Shown here piece by piece: positions 45,770-56,790 of a stretch of 64,000 nt of DNA (positions within the stretch are counted from its first letter, which is position 1; each line of letters opens with the position of its first letter). Source of the DNA: Budorcas taxicolor (taxonomy: Eukaryota > Chordata > Mammalia > Artiodactyla > Bovidae); the NCBI RefSeq assembly GCF_023091745.1, contig NC_068910.1, positions 136,727,170 through 136,791,169 of the forward strand. The letters are read 5' to 3'. The notes below the pieces were generated by a model. It ran no database searches and was not told the origin of the DNA. It was given only the letters and a program-made list of their open reading frames with translations. The position numbers and the translations under genes were made by a program.

Positions 45770-46905
45770 ACTTCAGGTATACAGTAAAATAATTTAATAT
45801 GTTAGTGTGTATATACTGCACAATGATCATCACTGTATAAATCTAGTTAACATCTACCTTACATAGTTATACATTTTTTTTTCTGATGAGAACTTTTAAG
45901 ATCTACTCTCTTACCAACTTTCACATATAATACAGTATTATTAACTATAGATACCATGTTGTCTTTGACATCCCCAGGAGTTGTTTATTTTACAGCTGGA
46001 AGTTTTGTACCTTTTGACCTTCATGTCCCATTTTGCCCACCCCCAAAACCCACCGCTAGCAACCTCCAATCTGTTCTTTCTATGAGTTCTATTTTTTTTT
46101 TTGAATTCCACTTATCAGTTCATTGCGATCACACAGTAGTTGTCTTTCTCTGTCTGACTTATTTAACTTAGTGTAATGCCCTCAGGATCCATCCATGTTG
46201 CAAAAGGCATCCTTCCCCTTTTTTTATGGGTGAATAATACTGCATTGTATATTTATACCACATTTTTGCATTCATCTATTGATGGACACTTAGGTTACTT
46301 TCATATCTTGGCTAAGTAATGCTTCAGTGAATGTGGGTATGCAGATACCTTTTCGAGTTAGTGTCTTCATTTCCTTCAGATAAATGCCCATGAGTGGAAT
46401 TGCTGGATCATATTGTAGTTCTATTTTTATTTTTTTGAGGAACCTCCATACTGTTCTTAATAGTGGCTGCACCAATTTCATTCTCATCATCAGTACACAA
46501 GGGTTCCCTTTTCTCCACATCCTTGACAATCTTGTCTTCAAGATTGTTAGAATGACAGCCATTCTAACAGATGTGAGGGGATATCTCATTGTGGTTTTAA
46601 TTTAGAAGTCCTTCATGATTAATGACTTTTGGTCCCTTGTTTGCCATCTGTGTGTTTTCCATGGGAAAATGTCTGTTTAGGTCCTCTCCTCATTTTTTAA
46701 TTGGATTTTTTTTTTTTTTTTTTTTTGCTGTTGCATTGTCTTGAGTTCTTTATATATTTTAGATATTAACCTCTTATGAAATATATGATTTGTAAATATC
46801 TTCTGCTATTTGGTAGGTTGCATTTTCATTTTGATGATGGTTTCATTGGCTGTGCAGACTTTTAGTTTGATGTAGTTTGTTTGTTTTGTTGTCTTTGTTC
46901 TAGTA
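45770..46905 (-). repeat. L1M 3-prime region, antisense
   Basis: Antisense L1 order: agatctactctcttaccaac, cactagcaacctccaat-like text near 46060, atccatccatgttgcaaaag, attgatggacacttaggtta, gtggaattgctggatcatat, gggttcccttttctccacat and ttgcattttcattttgatga. A 20-T run occurs at about 46706-46727. Frames are broken. Confidence 0.82.
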
Positions 46906-46965
46906 CCTGTATTTTAAAAGAGATTAAGCAAATTGGGAAATTTGACATTTAGTTTATTTAGTGCA

Positions 46966-47194
46966 AATCCCGTGGACGGAGGAGCCTGGAAAGCTGCAGT
47001 CCATGGGGTCGCTAGGAGTTGGACACGACTGAGCGACTTCACTTTCACTTTTCACTTTCATGCATTGGAGAAGGAAATGGCAACCCACTGCAGTGTTCTT
47101 GCCTGGAGAATCCCAGGGACGGGGGAGCCTGGTAGGCTGCCATCTGTGGGGTCGCACATAGTCGGACATGACTGAAGCAACTTAGCAGCAGCAG
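46966..47194 (+). mobile_element. BovA2 SINE, sense, 5-prime truncated
   Basis: Begins inside the first Bov-A unit (aatcccgtggacggaggagc) and ends aacttagcagcagcag. The two-unit structure is clear. Confidence 0.92.
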
Positions 47195-47502
47195 TGTAGA
47201 AGTTTGGTGTTTTTATAGCAGATTTATGTAAGTCCAGTGTGTAACCAAAAATGAGATTAAAGTTAAAGAATATGTTGTAGATAGTTATAAAAGGGTACTG
47301 AGAAGAATTTTAAAACAAAGTGTTTGTTTTACAGTATACATAGCTGGATTTATTTTTTTTTGTTTGTTACATTTGGATTGTTGAGTTACTGTCCTAATTG
47401 GTATTTTATTTTAGTTATAACTCTTTTTTTAATTTTCAAAGATATTTGCGTTTTGCTATTTTGAATAATAAAATTTTATTTTAAAAGTATTTTTTTATTC
47501 AT

Positions 47503-47626
47503 CTGGCTGCCCTGGGTTTTAAGTTGTGGCAGGCATATGGGGTCTAGTTCCCTAACCAGGGATCAGATCTGGCCCCCTGCATTGGGAGCATGGAGTCCCA
47601 GCCACTGGACCACCAGGGAAGTCCCT
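47503..47626 (-). mobile_element. CHR-type SINE, antisense
   Basis: Complement of a CHR element ending ctggaccaccagggaagtcc, with B-box complement ccagggatcagatctg. The 300 bp before it (47195-47502) are unique AT-rich intron. Confidence 0.8.
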
Positions 47627-47779
47627 GAATAATAGTAAAGTTTGGAATTTTAAGATTGAAGAACTCTAGGTAACTTTTTCATTTTATACACATGTAGACA
47701 TGCATGAATTATATATAAGAATATTATATAGAAATTTTGTTATGTCCAAATTATTTTTGATTATCCGATCAGAACTTCA

Positions 47780-47990
47780 GGCTTCCCTGATGGCTCAGTG
47801 GTAAAAGTCCACCTGCCAGTGCAGGAGACATAGGTTCGATCCCTGGGTTGGGCATATCCACTGGAGAAGGAAATGGCAACCCACTCCTGTATTCTTGCCT
47901 GGGAAATCCCATAGACAGAAGAGCCTGATGGGCTCCAGTCCATGGGGTTGCAAAAGAGTCAGACACAACTGAGCAACTAAACGACAATAG
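47780..47990 (+). mobile_element. Bov-tA SINE, sense
   Basis: Head ggcttccctgatggctcagt, B box ggttcgatccctgggt, tail cagacacaactgagcaact. A flanking atcagaa motif occurs on both sides. Confidence 0.92.
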
Positions 47991-48689
47991 CAACAATCAG
48001 AATTTCATGTTAAATCTGTTCCCAGACATTCTGTTTTGTTGACTGGTGAGTTTTCTGGATTTCTATCAATTTTCAATTGGTTTTCTTTCTCAAAATGGTT
48101 CAGATTACTTTTTCAGGAAAGGAATTAAGGATGAAAAATAGAGTTTAGAGAAATGGGGAAAAAGTAAGAGCAGAATGATAATTGCATTCATTGACCAGAA
48201 ATAAATACAGTGCATGCGTGTGTGTATGTTTGTGTGTGTTGGGCTATTGTGGGGGAAAGGTGGTATGTAAGGTATATGTCACGAATTATAGAATTGCTCT
48301 TCCCTGCCTCTACAGAGCTTAATCTACTGGAAGAAAATAACAAGTTACCACACTATTAATCTCTGTGCTAAGTGCCCTATCTGGGTTTATAAATTGAGAT
48401 TAGATTTTATTTGCATGTGATAGAAAACCACAAACAGCAGGAGCTTTAAACAGGATAGAATTTTATTGCTTTTATGTAAAATCAAAGGTCTAGTATAGTG
48501 CTCACTTAATCTGTAGGGACCCAGGCTTATTATATCTTTGGATTCTGCCTAATGGTTCAGAGTGGTTTATCAGGCTTTAGCCATCATAACCAAATTGTAG
48601 CCAATAGGATGGAGGGGAAAAGAAAGATTTGTTCCCTCTCTTTCAGCGTAGTTCCCAGGGATTGTATATGCCGCTTCTGCATATGTTCC
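47991..48689. other. ACAP2: Intron, old unclassified repeat possible
   Basis: 48400-48620 (gatagaaaaccacaaacagc and onwards) looks like a very old interspersed repeat that I cannot name. Short (TG)n near 48215-48240. Confidence 0.4.
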
Positions 48690-48700
48690 ATTGTCCCACT

Positions 48701-48981
48701 GCTGCTGCTGCTGCTACTAAGTCACTTCAGTCGTGTCCGACTCTGTGCGACCCCATAGACGGCAGCCCAACAGGCTCCCCCATACCTGGGATTCTCCAGG
48801 CAAGAACACTGGAGTGGGTTGCCATTTCCTTCTCCAACGCATGAAAGTGAAAAGTGAAAGTGAAGTCGCTCAGTCGTGTCCGACTCTTCTCGACCCCATG
48901 GACTGCAGCCTACCAAGTTCCTCTGTCCGTGGGATCTTTCAGGCAAGAGTACTGGAGTGGGTTGTTATTGCCTTCTCCCAG
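48701..48981 (-). mobile_element. BovA2 SINE with 11-bp target-site duplication
   Basis: Antisense dimer starting with CTG repeats. Perfect flanking repeats attgtcccact at 48690-48700 and 48982-48992. Confidence 0.94.
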
Positions 48982-49195
48982 ATTGTCCCACTAGCTTCAA
49001 GGAAAGCTGAGAAATAGTGTTAATGCAGTTAACCATGTTAACCTACTAGAATTTGGGGATTTTGTTGTTAAGAAAGGAAGAGAGAATGGATATGGGAGAT
49101 AGATAGCTGTCTCCACCACATATGTTACTGCAACATATAAGTAGTATATCCAACCCAGATTTAGGAAGAAGACAGGACCTTCCTAGGCCCTTGGT

Positions 49196-49416
49196 GTATG
49201 TTAGTTGCTCAGTTGTGTGCAACTCTGCTACCCATGGACTGTAGCCTGCCAGGCCCCAGGCTCCTCAACTACTACTTGAAAATCCATGGAATTCTCCAGG
49301 CAAGAATACTGGAGTGGGTTGCCATTCCCTTCCTGAGGGGATCTTTCCGACCCAGGGATTGAACCCAGGTCTCTTGCATTGTGGACAGATTCTTTACCAT
49401 CTGAGCCACCAGGGAA
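49196..49416 (-). mobile_element. Bov-tA SINE, antisense
   Basis: Complement of Bov-tA ending ccatctgagccaccagggaa. It carries a roughly 25-bp extra stretch near 49255-49285 compared with its neighbours. Confidence 0.9.
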
Positions 49417-49729
49417 CTAGCAAACATTAGATTTTACCCTCATCTTACATTAAGTATAATATCAAAAAATGCATTGGATTGTAGTTGACTGGTGTCAATA
49501 ATTGTATATTTTAACATTTTAATTTCAGTTTTGCATTTTTTACCCTCCCAGGTCTCAAGTAATTTTGCACATCCCTGAGAATCATCTGAACTCTAGTGCC
49601 TATAGTGTTTGGCCTGGTTGGAGGTGCCAGTTTATGGTATCTGGAACTAGGGTCATGGCAGTAGGGGTGGAGATAAATAGATAGACTTGAGGAATATGTA
49701 GTCAATTCGAGAGTGGAGGGACATGAGAA

Positions 49730-50400
49730 GTTTAAATGTATTTAGTTTGGGAATAGGACATCTTAGTGGGTGTATCTAGAACTCAAGAGAGAAACATTAA
49801 GAGTCAATAGTATATAATTGCTAATTGCAGTCACAGGAGTGTGTGAATTGAAGCAAGGAGTTAACAGATGTTTCAAAAACATGAACCTATTTTAAGAAAG
49901 ATAAGTGACCAAGCACCATGCCTAATACTTTTAATTTTGAAAATTAAGGTCAAGGTCCACAAGTGTGAAATAAAAGAGAATTTGACTTGGGACAGATCCC
50001 TCAGAATGACCTACTTTTAAGAAATGGCTAGGTAAGAGGGCTCCATGAGAACACTGATGGGAGAGAGGTGGAAAATCAGGAGACTATGGTAGCAAAAGAC
50101 AAGGAAAGAGTGTCTCAAAAAGATGTGGGTGGTTTTCAGTTCAATGACTGGAAGGAAGGTTGAGTAAACCTAGGACTGAGAATTGCCTCTTAGATTTAGC
50201 AACAGGAAGGTTATTTGTTACTTCTGTCAGAGTTGAGTGTCTAAGAGGTAAAAGCTAAATTACCATGGATAGATGAATATGATATGGGCAAGTGGAGAAC
50301 AGGGAGAATTTTTTAAGAAGTTGTATTGTGAAGGAAAGAGAGAGAGAAGTTGGTAACTAGAGAGGAGTGTGGGTTTTAGGAAGATTTTATTTAAGGTTTT
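49730..50400 (+). repeat. LINE2, sense
   Basis: L2 blocks in order: gtttgggaataggacatctt, ctccatgagaacactgatgg, aaaatcaggagactatggta, ggactgagaattgcctctta and agcaacaggaaggttatttg. Distinct consensus region from the copy at 39817. Confidence 0.8.
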
Positions 50401-51449
50401 ATTCTATTTATTAAATTTGCACAAATTTAAAACAAGTGGGAATGGGAGAATTTGAAAAGCAGAAGAAGTATTGAAATCTGAGGTGGTAGGCGTGGACAAA
50501 ATTCAGAACATAAGTACAGGATTGGGGGCACCTGGTTAGTTATAGGAGTCTATTAACCTCATATGTGCAGTACTAATAGAAACATGGGACACATGCTGCT
50601 TTGCTCCAGTTCTCTTCTTGATCCAGGCAAGGAGGATCCCCTAGAAGACAGGACTGCCAGCCTTTGCATCTCTCCAACTCATTTGTCCTCCAACACTTCA
50701 CCGTGTTGAAAGATATCTTTTTCTTTATATGTTTGCCCTAACAGAGGGAGAGGAATTTTCTCTCTTTTCTGAGTGGGATACAGTTGAGAAATTTACTCCA
50801 ATTTGACAATTTACTACCATCACTGACATTGTAGTACTGGTGTGGAAGGTATGTGCATACAAGTTTTTAAATATCAGTTTGAATCTTGGAAGTGCCTTCT
50901 ACTGCAGTTCAGCCTGAATGTATGAAAAACATTTATATGTCATTCAGTTAAAGGCTATAAAACCAGGGTATAATGATTATTTCACTCATTGACTATAAGA
51001 AACCGTTGAGGACAGTTTCTTGGTGCAGCATTCCCCATTAAGTCAGTGTGACCTGTCACTATGGTGTGTATGGCTTAGGTCCAAAAGTGGAGTAGTATAG
51101 TTGCCATCTAAACAAAGTATTTTGTAGTAGTGATAGTTCTGTTTCCATATATTTTCTCTTGGTTCTTTATTATTATTCAGTGATATTAAGATTCTGTGGC
51201 CAGAATTAGTCTCCTGTAGGGAAAAGAAAAACCATTTGTGATAGAGAGTCAATAAACATCACATAGTCTTTTAAGAAGGGCTTTTTCAGTTTTGTTTTTA
51301 AAGGCTATCAGTGAAAGCATCTTTCTCCATAGTTTGTTGATATTGACATGTATAGCTATTTATCACACTTTAGTCAGTTCAAGGTGATGGGTGTTCAAAG
51401 ATGAAATGAGATAGTAGACACACCTAATGGAGCATTTTATTTACTTTCT
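50401..51449. other. ACAP2: Intron, no recognised element
   Basis: Unique sequence, slightly more GC-rich than average between 50580 and 50720. No exon or transposon identified. Confidence 0.5.
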
Positions 51450-51740
51450 TTTGAAAATTTTATTTTATATTGGGGTGTAGCTGATTAACAATGTTGTAAT
51501 AGTTTCAGGTGAACAGTGAAGGGACTCACTCAGCCATATGTATACACGTATCCATTCTTCTTCAGACCTCCCTCCCATACAGACTGCCACATAACATTGA
51601 GCAGAGTTCCATGTGCTATATATTAGGTCCTGTTGGTTAATCATTTTAGATATATTTTAAATATATTTAAATACAGCAGTGTGTACATGTCCATCCAAAA
51701 CCCTCTAACTATCCCTTCCCCTGAAAATAAGTTCATTTTC
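51450..51740 (-). repeat. Ruminant-type L1 3-prime UTR, antisense
   Basis: Same consensus as 9105-9290: ggtgtagctgattaacaatg, gtttcaggtgaacagtgaag, gttccatgtgctatatatta and tatcccttcccctgaaa. Only the 3-prime UTR is left. 51741-52549 is unique intron. Confidence 0.8.
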
Positions 51741-52549
51741 TAACTTTATGAGTCTCTTGGAGTATTTTAAACCTAATTGTTACTCCAGCAAAGAGGAATT
51801 CAGGAAACTAGTACTTTTGTAATAATACTGGAAATGAGGTATTTCTCTTCTGATGAAAGGAACATGAATGAAATGGGATTTTATGATTTCAAAATTTTAA
51901 AAATTTTTTTAAAGAAAAATTGATGATTTTATACATTAACCTAAGGAATGACTTCTTTCCTGTTTTATTCTACTCCACTCTATTTTCTTTCTCTTTTATC
52001 TGTTGTTATTTTTTCTACCTTTTAGATTTTATTATAATACTAGGAAGCCAGCTTGAAAGCATCATGCATCTTGAGTGATTGGAAGTGTCTGTTATGTTGA
52101 ACTTGTGAGTGCCAGCACACACTAAATTAGCTGCTAGATTTTGCTATTTGGGGGAAAAAAAATCACCAATATATCTTCTTTCTGTCTTTGATAGTAACTG
52201 CTAGAATTGCTGAGCGTATCAGCTGGCCACTTAATCTAGAGTCATTCTCCTTAATTCAAGGAGTGAACTCGTTATCATTGTTGTACCCTAGGCAAGGCCA
52301 CCTGTCACAATTGCTTGACATGTGATTGTTCTCAGAAACATTTTCCCTAGCGGAGTTTTAGACATTCTCAAAGAGGATATGAAACCAGAAAAAAAAGAAC
52401 TTTCATTTTATGGTTGTAGCCAGATGCCTTTTTAGGTAAACCTAAGTTGACTGGCTTATTTGGAATATGATTTTTGAAAAGTAATTGTATCTTTCTTTTT
52501 CAACTTTTAAGTCTCTCTTACTTACTCTTTTATTTTTTTTTTTTTGCAG

Positions 52550-52624
52550 TTGGATCGACTGGTTGTAGATGCAGCAAAGGAGAAAAGAGAAATGGAGCAA
52601 AAACATTCCACCATTCAACAAAAG
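52550..52624 (+). CDS. ACAP2: ACAP2 coding exon, probably exon 9 (BAR to PH linker)
   Basis: A 75-nt phase-0 exon encodes 25 residues, starting LDRLVVDAAK and ending STIQQK, about residues 224-248. It is a charged helical segment at the end of BAR and the start of the linker to PH. The acceptor lies behind a long T tract (tttttttgcag). The donor gtactt is weak, which is relevant because a 12-nt in-frame microexon candidate follows 2.1 kb downstream. An inverted pair of Bov-tA SINEs starts about 280 bp after this exon. Confidence 0.96.
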
Positions 52625-52905
52625 GTACTTGAGGGGAGAAGTTAGAGGAGATTAATTCCCTTTTTACACAGTTTTTTGGTTATTGGTTTCAGCAAGGTAT
52701 CACATTGAAATAAATCCTTTGAATTGCCTTAATAATTAAATTGTATAGATGAACTCCTTTTTTTGTAAACCATAAAATATTTTTCCAGTGTTGAGGTATG
52801 TATTTTATTATTATTTTATATAAAAATATTTGAGAGCCATGTTCTTGAACAAGTTTATAAAAACGTCAGTCCCTTAGGGCCTTAACTGATTTAAAAGTGG
52901 CCCTT

Positions 52906-53120
52906 GCGTGCTAAGTCACTTCAGTTGTGTACAACTCTTTTCGACCCTATGGACTATAGCTTGCCAGGCTCCTCTATCCATGGAATTCTCCATGCTGGAA
53001 TACTGGAGTGGGTTGCCATTTCCTTCTCCAGGGCATCTTCTTGACCCAGGGATCGAACCTGGGCCACTTAGGTCTTCTGCATTGGCCAGTGGGTTCATTA
53101 CCACTCCGGCCACCTGGGAA
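52906..53120 (-). mobile_element. Bov-tA SINE, antisense, left arm of inverted pair
   Basis: Complement of Bov-tA from gctaagtcacttcagttgtg to ggccacctgggaa, flanked by ggccctt at 52899-52905 and 53121-53127. Starts about 280 bp after the 52.6-kb exon. Confidence 0.92.
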
Positions 53121-53170
53121 GGCCCTTAGAGTTTAAAATGCTGCTTATAGTTTCAGTTAGGATATCACCA

Positions 53171-53400
53171 GGGCTTCCCAGGTGGGGCAAGTGGTAAAGA
53201 ACCCACCTGCCAGTGCAGGAGACACAAGAGATGTGGGTTTGATCCCTGGGTTAGGAAGATCCCCTGAAGGAGGGCATGGCAACCCACTCCAGTATTCTTG
53301 CCTGGAGAATTCCATGGGCAGAGAAGCCTGGCAGGCTACAGTCCATAGGGACGCAAAGAGTCATACATGACTGAAGCGACCTAGCCTGCATGCACACAAG
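53171..53400 (+). mobile_element. Bov-tA SINE, sense, right arm of inverted pair
   Basis: Sense Bov-tA from gggcttcccaggtggggcaa to gcctgcatgcacacaag, between atatcacca (53162-53170) and ataacacca (53401-53409). Confidence 0.93.
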
Positions 53401-53420
53401 ATAACACCAAGCCCTGTAAA

Positions 53421-53579
53421 ATGTGTGTGTGTGTGTGTGTGTTTGTATGTCTGTATGCAGGGTAGCAGTGATTGATGGAGGGTAGGTGGAGGTGAACAGA
53501 AGTTGGAGAATTTCCAGTTGGAGAACACCGAAGCGTGTGTGTGTGTGTCTGTGTGTGTGTCTGTGTGTGTGTGTGTGAC
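53421..53579 (+). repeat. Two (TG)n microsatellites
   Basis: TG runs at about 53421-53445 and 53535-53579, the second broken by ctg units. The histidine and threonine-rich frame on the minus strand is a by-product. 53580-54734 is otherwise unique intron. Confidence 0.92.
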
Positions 53580-54734
53580 TAGGAATTTCCAGCTACAGTC
53601 ACTCTGTGGCAACACTTACCCTCTCAAGTGATGCTGAAGTTTCACTTGCATTTCTTGTTAACTTACCTAAGCCTAGGTAAAGTAATATCTGAAAAATATG
53701 TATTTAAAAATGAAGATTAAAAAAAAGATTTAAATGTGAAACCAGGTTCTATTTCTGTGTGCTAAAAGCTTTGAATATGATATACCTGGAACTCAGTATA
53801 ATAGTATTTTATACAGTCATCAATGTGATCTTTTTTGTATGTATAGTCATCTGAAAATAAAAGGATAGAACCGGCAGTTGAATGTGTGTAAAAAATATGT
53901 GAAAAGATGTCTCTGTACTTAAATGGCAGAGCAATACCCCAATTATGAGTGTGGTTTTCCCATGGGGAGGCTTATCCATCCCTCTCCTGCAATTTCCCCA
54001 AGTGTGGGAAACATGACTGCATAAATTTTGGTATTGGGGGATTGCCATCACAACCTCCCTAAAAAGACAAAGAAAAAAGATGTCATCTAATATTGCTTTA
54101 AGAAATCTATCCTCTTGGTATTGAGCAGTCAAATCAACTTTTGTTATGGTTTATTTAGAATTTAAAATGCCAGTAAACTAGATTTAATATAGAAGAGGTC
54201 AGTGAAAAAAAAAGTGAAAGTGAAATCAGTAATTAAAGTTAAATTTTTTTTGGTGATGGGCTGTTAATACTCAAAGAGAAGCATTTTTTTTTAAAAGGGA
54301 AAGATTTTTTATGAGATAATGTTTAATTTATTTCTTCTAGTTATAGTCAGGTAAGACTGCCTCCATGTTTTATTTTGTTTAAAGTTGAATCACTTTTGGT
54401 TGGATAACTTGTTTTAATGACATTACTATGGAAAGATTTTTAAGAATTGGGACCAATCATTTTTAATTAAAATGAGAGGTCATGATATTTAGAAGCATGT
54501 TTATTTGTTTAAATTGAATTATTTAATGAATATTATGCATCTTTTAATACCTTTCCCTAGTGTAGGTCAGTGTCATACTGAATGTCCAAGAGTAGTAGAT
54601 TATTAAATCTGATTAATGAATTAGATTTTAAATAGTGGTCAGTTATTGTTTTCCTTAAAGAGAGTAATGCTGTTTTTGCTTATTATGAATACTTAATCTT
54701 TTTTTTTTTTTTTGCCCTTAAATGCTGACCCAAG

Positions 54735-54746
54735 GCTGCATTACAG
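54735..54746 (+). CDS. ACAP2: Candidate 12-nt alternative microexon of ACAP2
   Basis: GCTGCATTACAG lies between a 3-prime splice site (cccaag) and a donor (gtaaaa). It would insert four residues, AALQ, between QQK and DFSSDDSK without changing phase, since both neighbours join in phase 0. Upstream are a run of about 15 T and then two TGC motifs close to the acceptor. That layout is the one described for neuronal microexons activated by SRRM4 (nSR100). The insert would fall in the flexible linker between BAR and PH. I infer the exon from splice signals and phase; I have no transcript evidence, and a chance match is possible at this length. Confidence 0.5.
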
Positions 54747-55369
54747 GTAAAAAAAGGAAAAGACCTAATCAGACTAAAAAGCAAGGAAAAGTCTGTGTAA
54801 TGTAATTATTTAGATTTTTTGGAATTGAAATCGATCAGTTGAAGAAACATTGGTGCCGTGCACATTCATGTACATGCCTTTTGGATATGTGCACGCATTT
54901 CTGATAGATTTAGACCTAAGAATAAAATTGCTGGGTCATAGCATGTGTGTGTGTGTGTGTGTATATGTTCAGTGTTAGTAGATAATGCTGTTATTTTTCA
55001 AAATGTTATACCATTCCTAGTAAGCAGGACTGTGTGAGAGTTCCTGTTGCTCCTTGCCACCTCATCATATTATGAGAGTTTTCAATTTTTTGCCTATTTT
55101 GGTGGGTAGATATGGACATTTTGTAGTTTTAATTTATGCTTTAGTCACTAACGACCTTCTGCGGTGTCTTGTTGGTCATTTGGATATCCTCCTTGTTAAA
55201 TGTCTGCTAGTCTTTCTCCTGTTTTTCCATCAGGTTATCTAACTAACTGTTGATCATATCCTCAATATTCTAGATGTTAGTCCCCCTTTGGTGTATATAC
55301 ATTTTAAATTTTCACATAGTGTTAAAAATATCTTTTCTGTTCGGTGCCTTTTGTGTCCTTCCCAACCCA

Positions 55370-55639
55370 CTGGTACTGCTAAGTCACTTCAGTCTTGTCC
55401 GACTCTGCGACCCCATAGACAGCAGCCCACCAGGCTCCCCCGTCCCTGGGATTCTCCAGGCAAGAACACTGGAGTGGGTTGCCATTTCCTTCTCCAATGC
55501 ATGAAAGTGAAAAGTGAAAGTGAAGTCGCTCAGTCGTGTCCAACTCTTAGTGACCCCATAGACTGCAGCCTACCAGGCTCCTCCACCCATGGGATTTTCC
55601 AGGCAAGAGTACTGGAGTGGGGTGCCATTGCCTTCTCCA
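55370..55639 (-). mobile_element. BovA2 SINE with 11-bp target-site duplication
   Basis: Antisense dimer. Perfect flanking repeats ttcccaaccca at 55359-55369 and 55640-55650. Little diverged from the consensus as I know it. Confidence 0.94.
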
Positions 55640-55690
55640 TTCCCAACCCAAGATCACAACAATGTATCTCCTGTAAAATCTTGTTTTTGT

Positions 55691-55877
55691 GCATGCATGC
55701 TAGGTCGCTTCAGTTGTGTTTGACTCTTTGAGACTCTATGGACTGTAACCTGCCTGTCCATGGGAATCTCCTGGCAAGAATACTGCAGTGGGTTTTCATG
55801 CTCTCTTCACAATCCAGGGTTTGAGTCTGCGTCTTTGGCAGGAGGATTCTTCTTCCCACTAGCACCACCTGGGAAGC
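55691..55877 (-). mobile_element. Bov-tA SINE, antisense
   Basis: Complement of Bov-tA from gctaggtcgcttcagttgtg to agcaccacctgggaagcttt, with small internal deletions. Confidence 0.9.
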
Positions 55878-55913
55878 TTTGCTTGTTTTATCTAGGCCTT
55901 TAATCAGTCTGTA

Positions 55914-55915
<2 letters not shown>

Positions 55916-55960
<45 letters not shown>
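55916..55960 (+). repeat. (TG)n microsatellite, about 22 units
   Basis: Uninterrupted TG run. The minus-strand frame full of histidine and threonine is not a gene. Confidence 0.97.
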
Positions 55961-55962
<2 letters not shown>

Positions 55963-56790
55963 TTTGAGGTAGAGATCCAGTTTCCTTTTATTTTCACATT
56001 GGTAGCTAAATGATTTAGATTCGGTTATTAAAAAGTTTGTTTTTCCCCAACTACTCAGTGTTGTATACTCTTTTATATAGGACATTTCCATACATGTGAG
56101 GTCTGTTTCAGACTCTCTATTCTGTTTCATTGGTCTTTTTGTCTTAATTATACCAATACCATGCTGTCTTAATTATTTTAGCTTTATAGCCTATCTTGAT
56201 AATCTGACAAAGCAAAGCCTCCTACCTTCCCTTCTTCAAAAGTGAATTGCTAAAGTTCTGTATTTCCATATAAATACAGCAGCTTTTCAGGTTGCATAAA
56301 AATAGCTTTGCAGTGGATCTGTGAATGGATTTGGGGGAGAATTAATATCTTTATTTTAAATGTCTTCCAGTTCATGAGCCTTGAATATTTCTCTGTTCAT
56401 TCATTTTTTTAAATATCCTTCATAAAATTTCATCGTTTTCTTTATCTTTTGGTAGGTGTATTTCTAGATACTTGTATTGAAAATGTTATTGTAAATGTTA
56501 TCCTTTAAAAATATATTTTCTCACTGTTTACTTTGGTTGTATATTAGAATAAAATTTGATATTTGTGTGTTGATTTTTTTAACCAGTAGTAGTCTTTTTA
56601 AGCTCTCTTTACTGCTACTACTACTAATATACCTCTGAATTTTTTTGGATGTGTACAGTCACATCCTTTGCAAATAATCCTTTCCTTTTGGTTTATCTTG
56701 CTGGCTAGGACTTTCAAAATAATCTTGAATCAAAGTGCTTATAGTGGTCCTTCTTGTCTTGCTTGCAATTTCAAAAGGGAAAATTTCAGT

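Larger units (their letters stand above)
54860..56790 (-). repeat. L1M, antisense, interrupted by two SINEs and (TG)n
   Basis: Antisense L1 order: taaaattgctgggtcatagc, ttgttggtcatttggatatc, tctagatgttagtccccctt, then after the insertions gagatccagtttccttttat, ttcattggtctttttgtctt, ataccatgctgtcttaatta and cagtggatctgtgaatggat. Old and broken. Confidence 0.8.

Noticed and set aside
20703..48720. CAG/CTG trinucleotide runs (for example 30733-30750, 48699-48716) as expansion loci
   Set aside because: They are the ordinary tails of BovA2 SINEs and only 4-7 units long.
53361..56130. Histidine and threonine-rich minus-strand frames (53361-53615, 55710-55997, 55900-56130)
   Set aside because: Translations of (CA)n repeats and adjoining SINE sequence.
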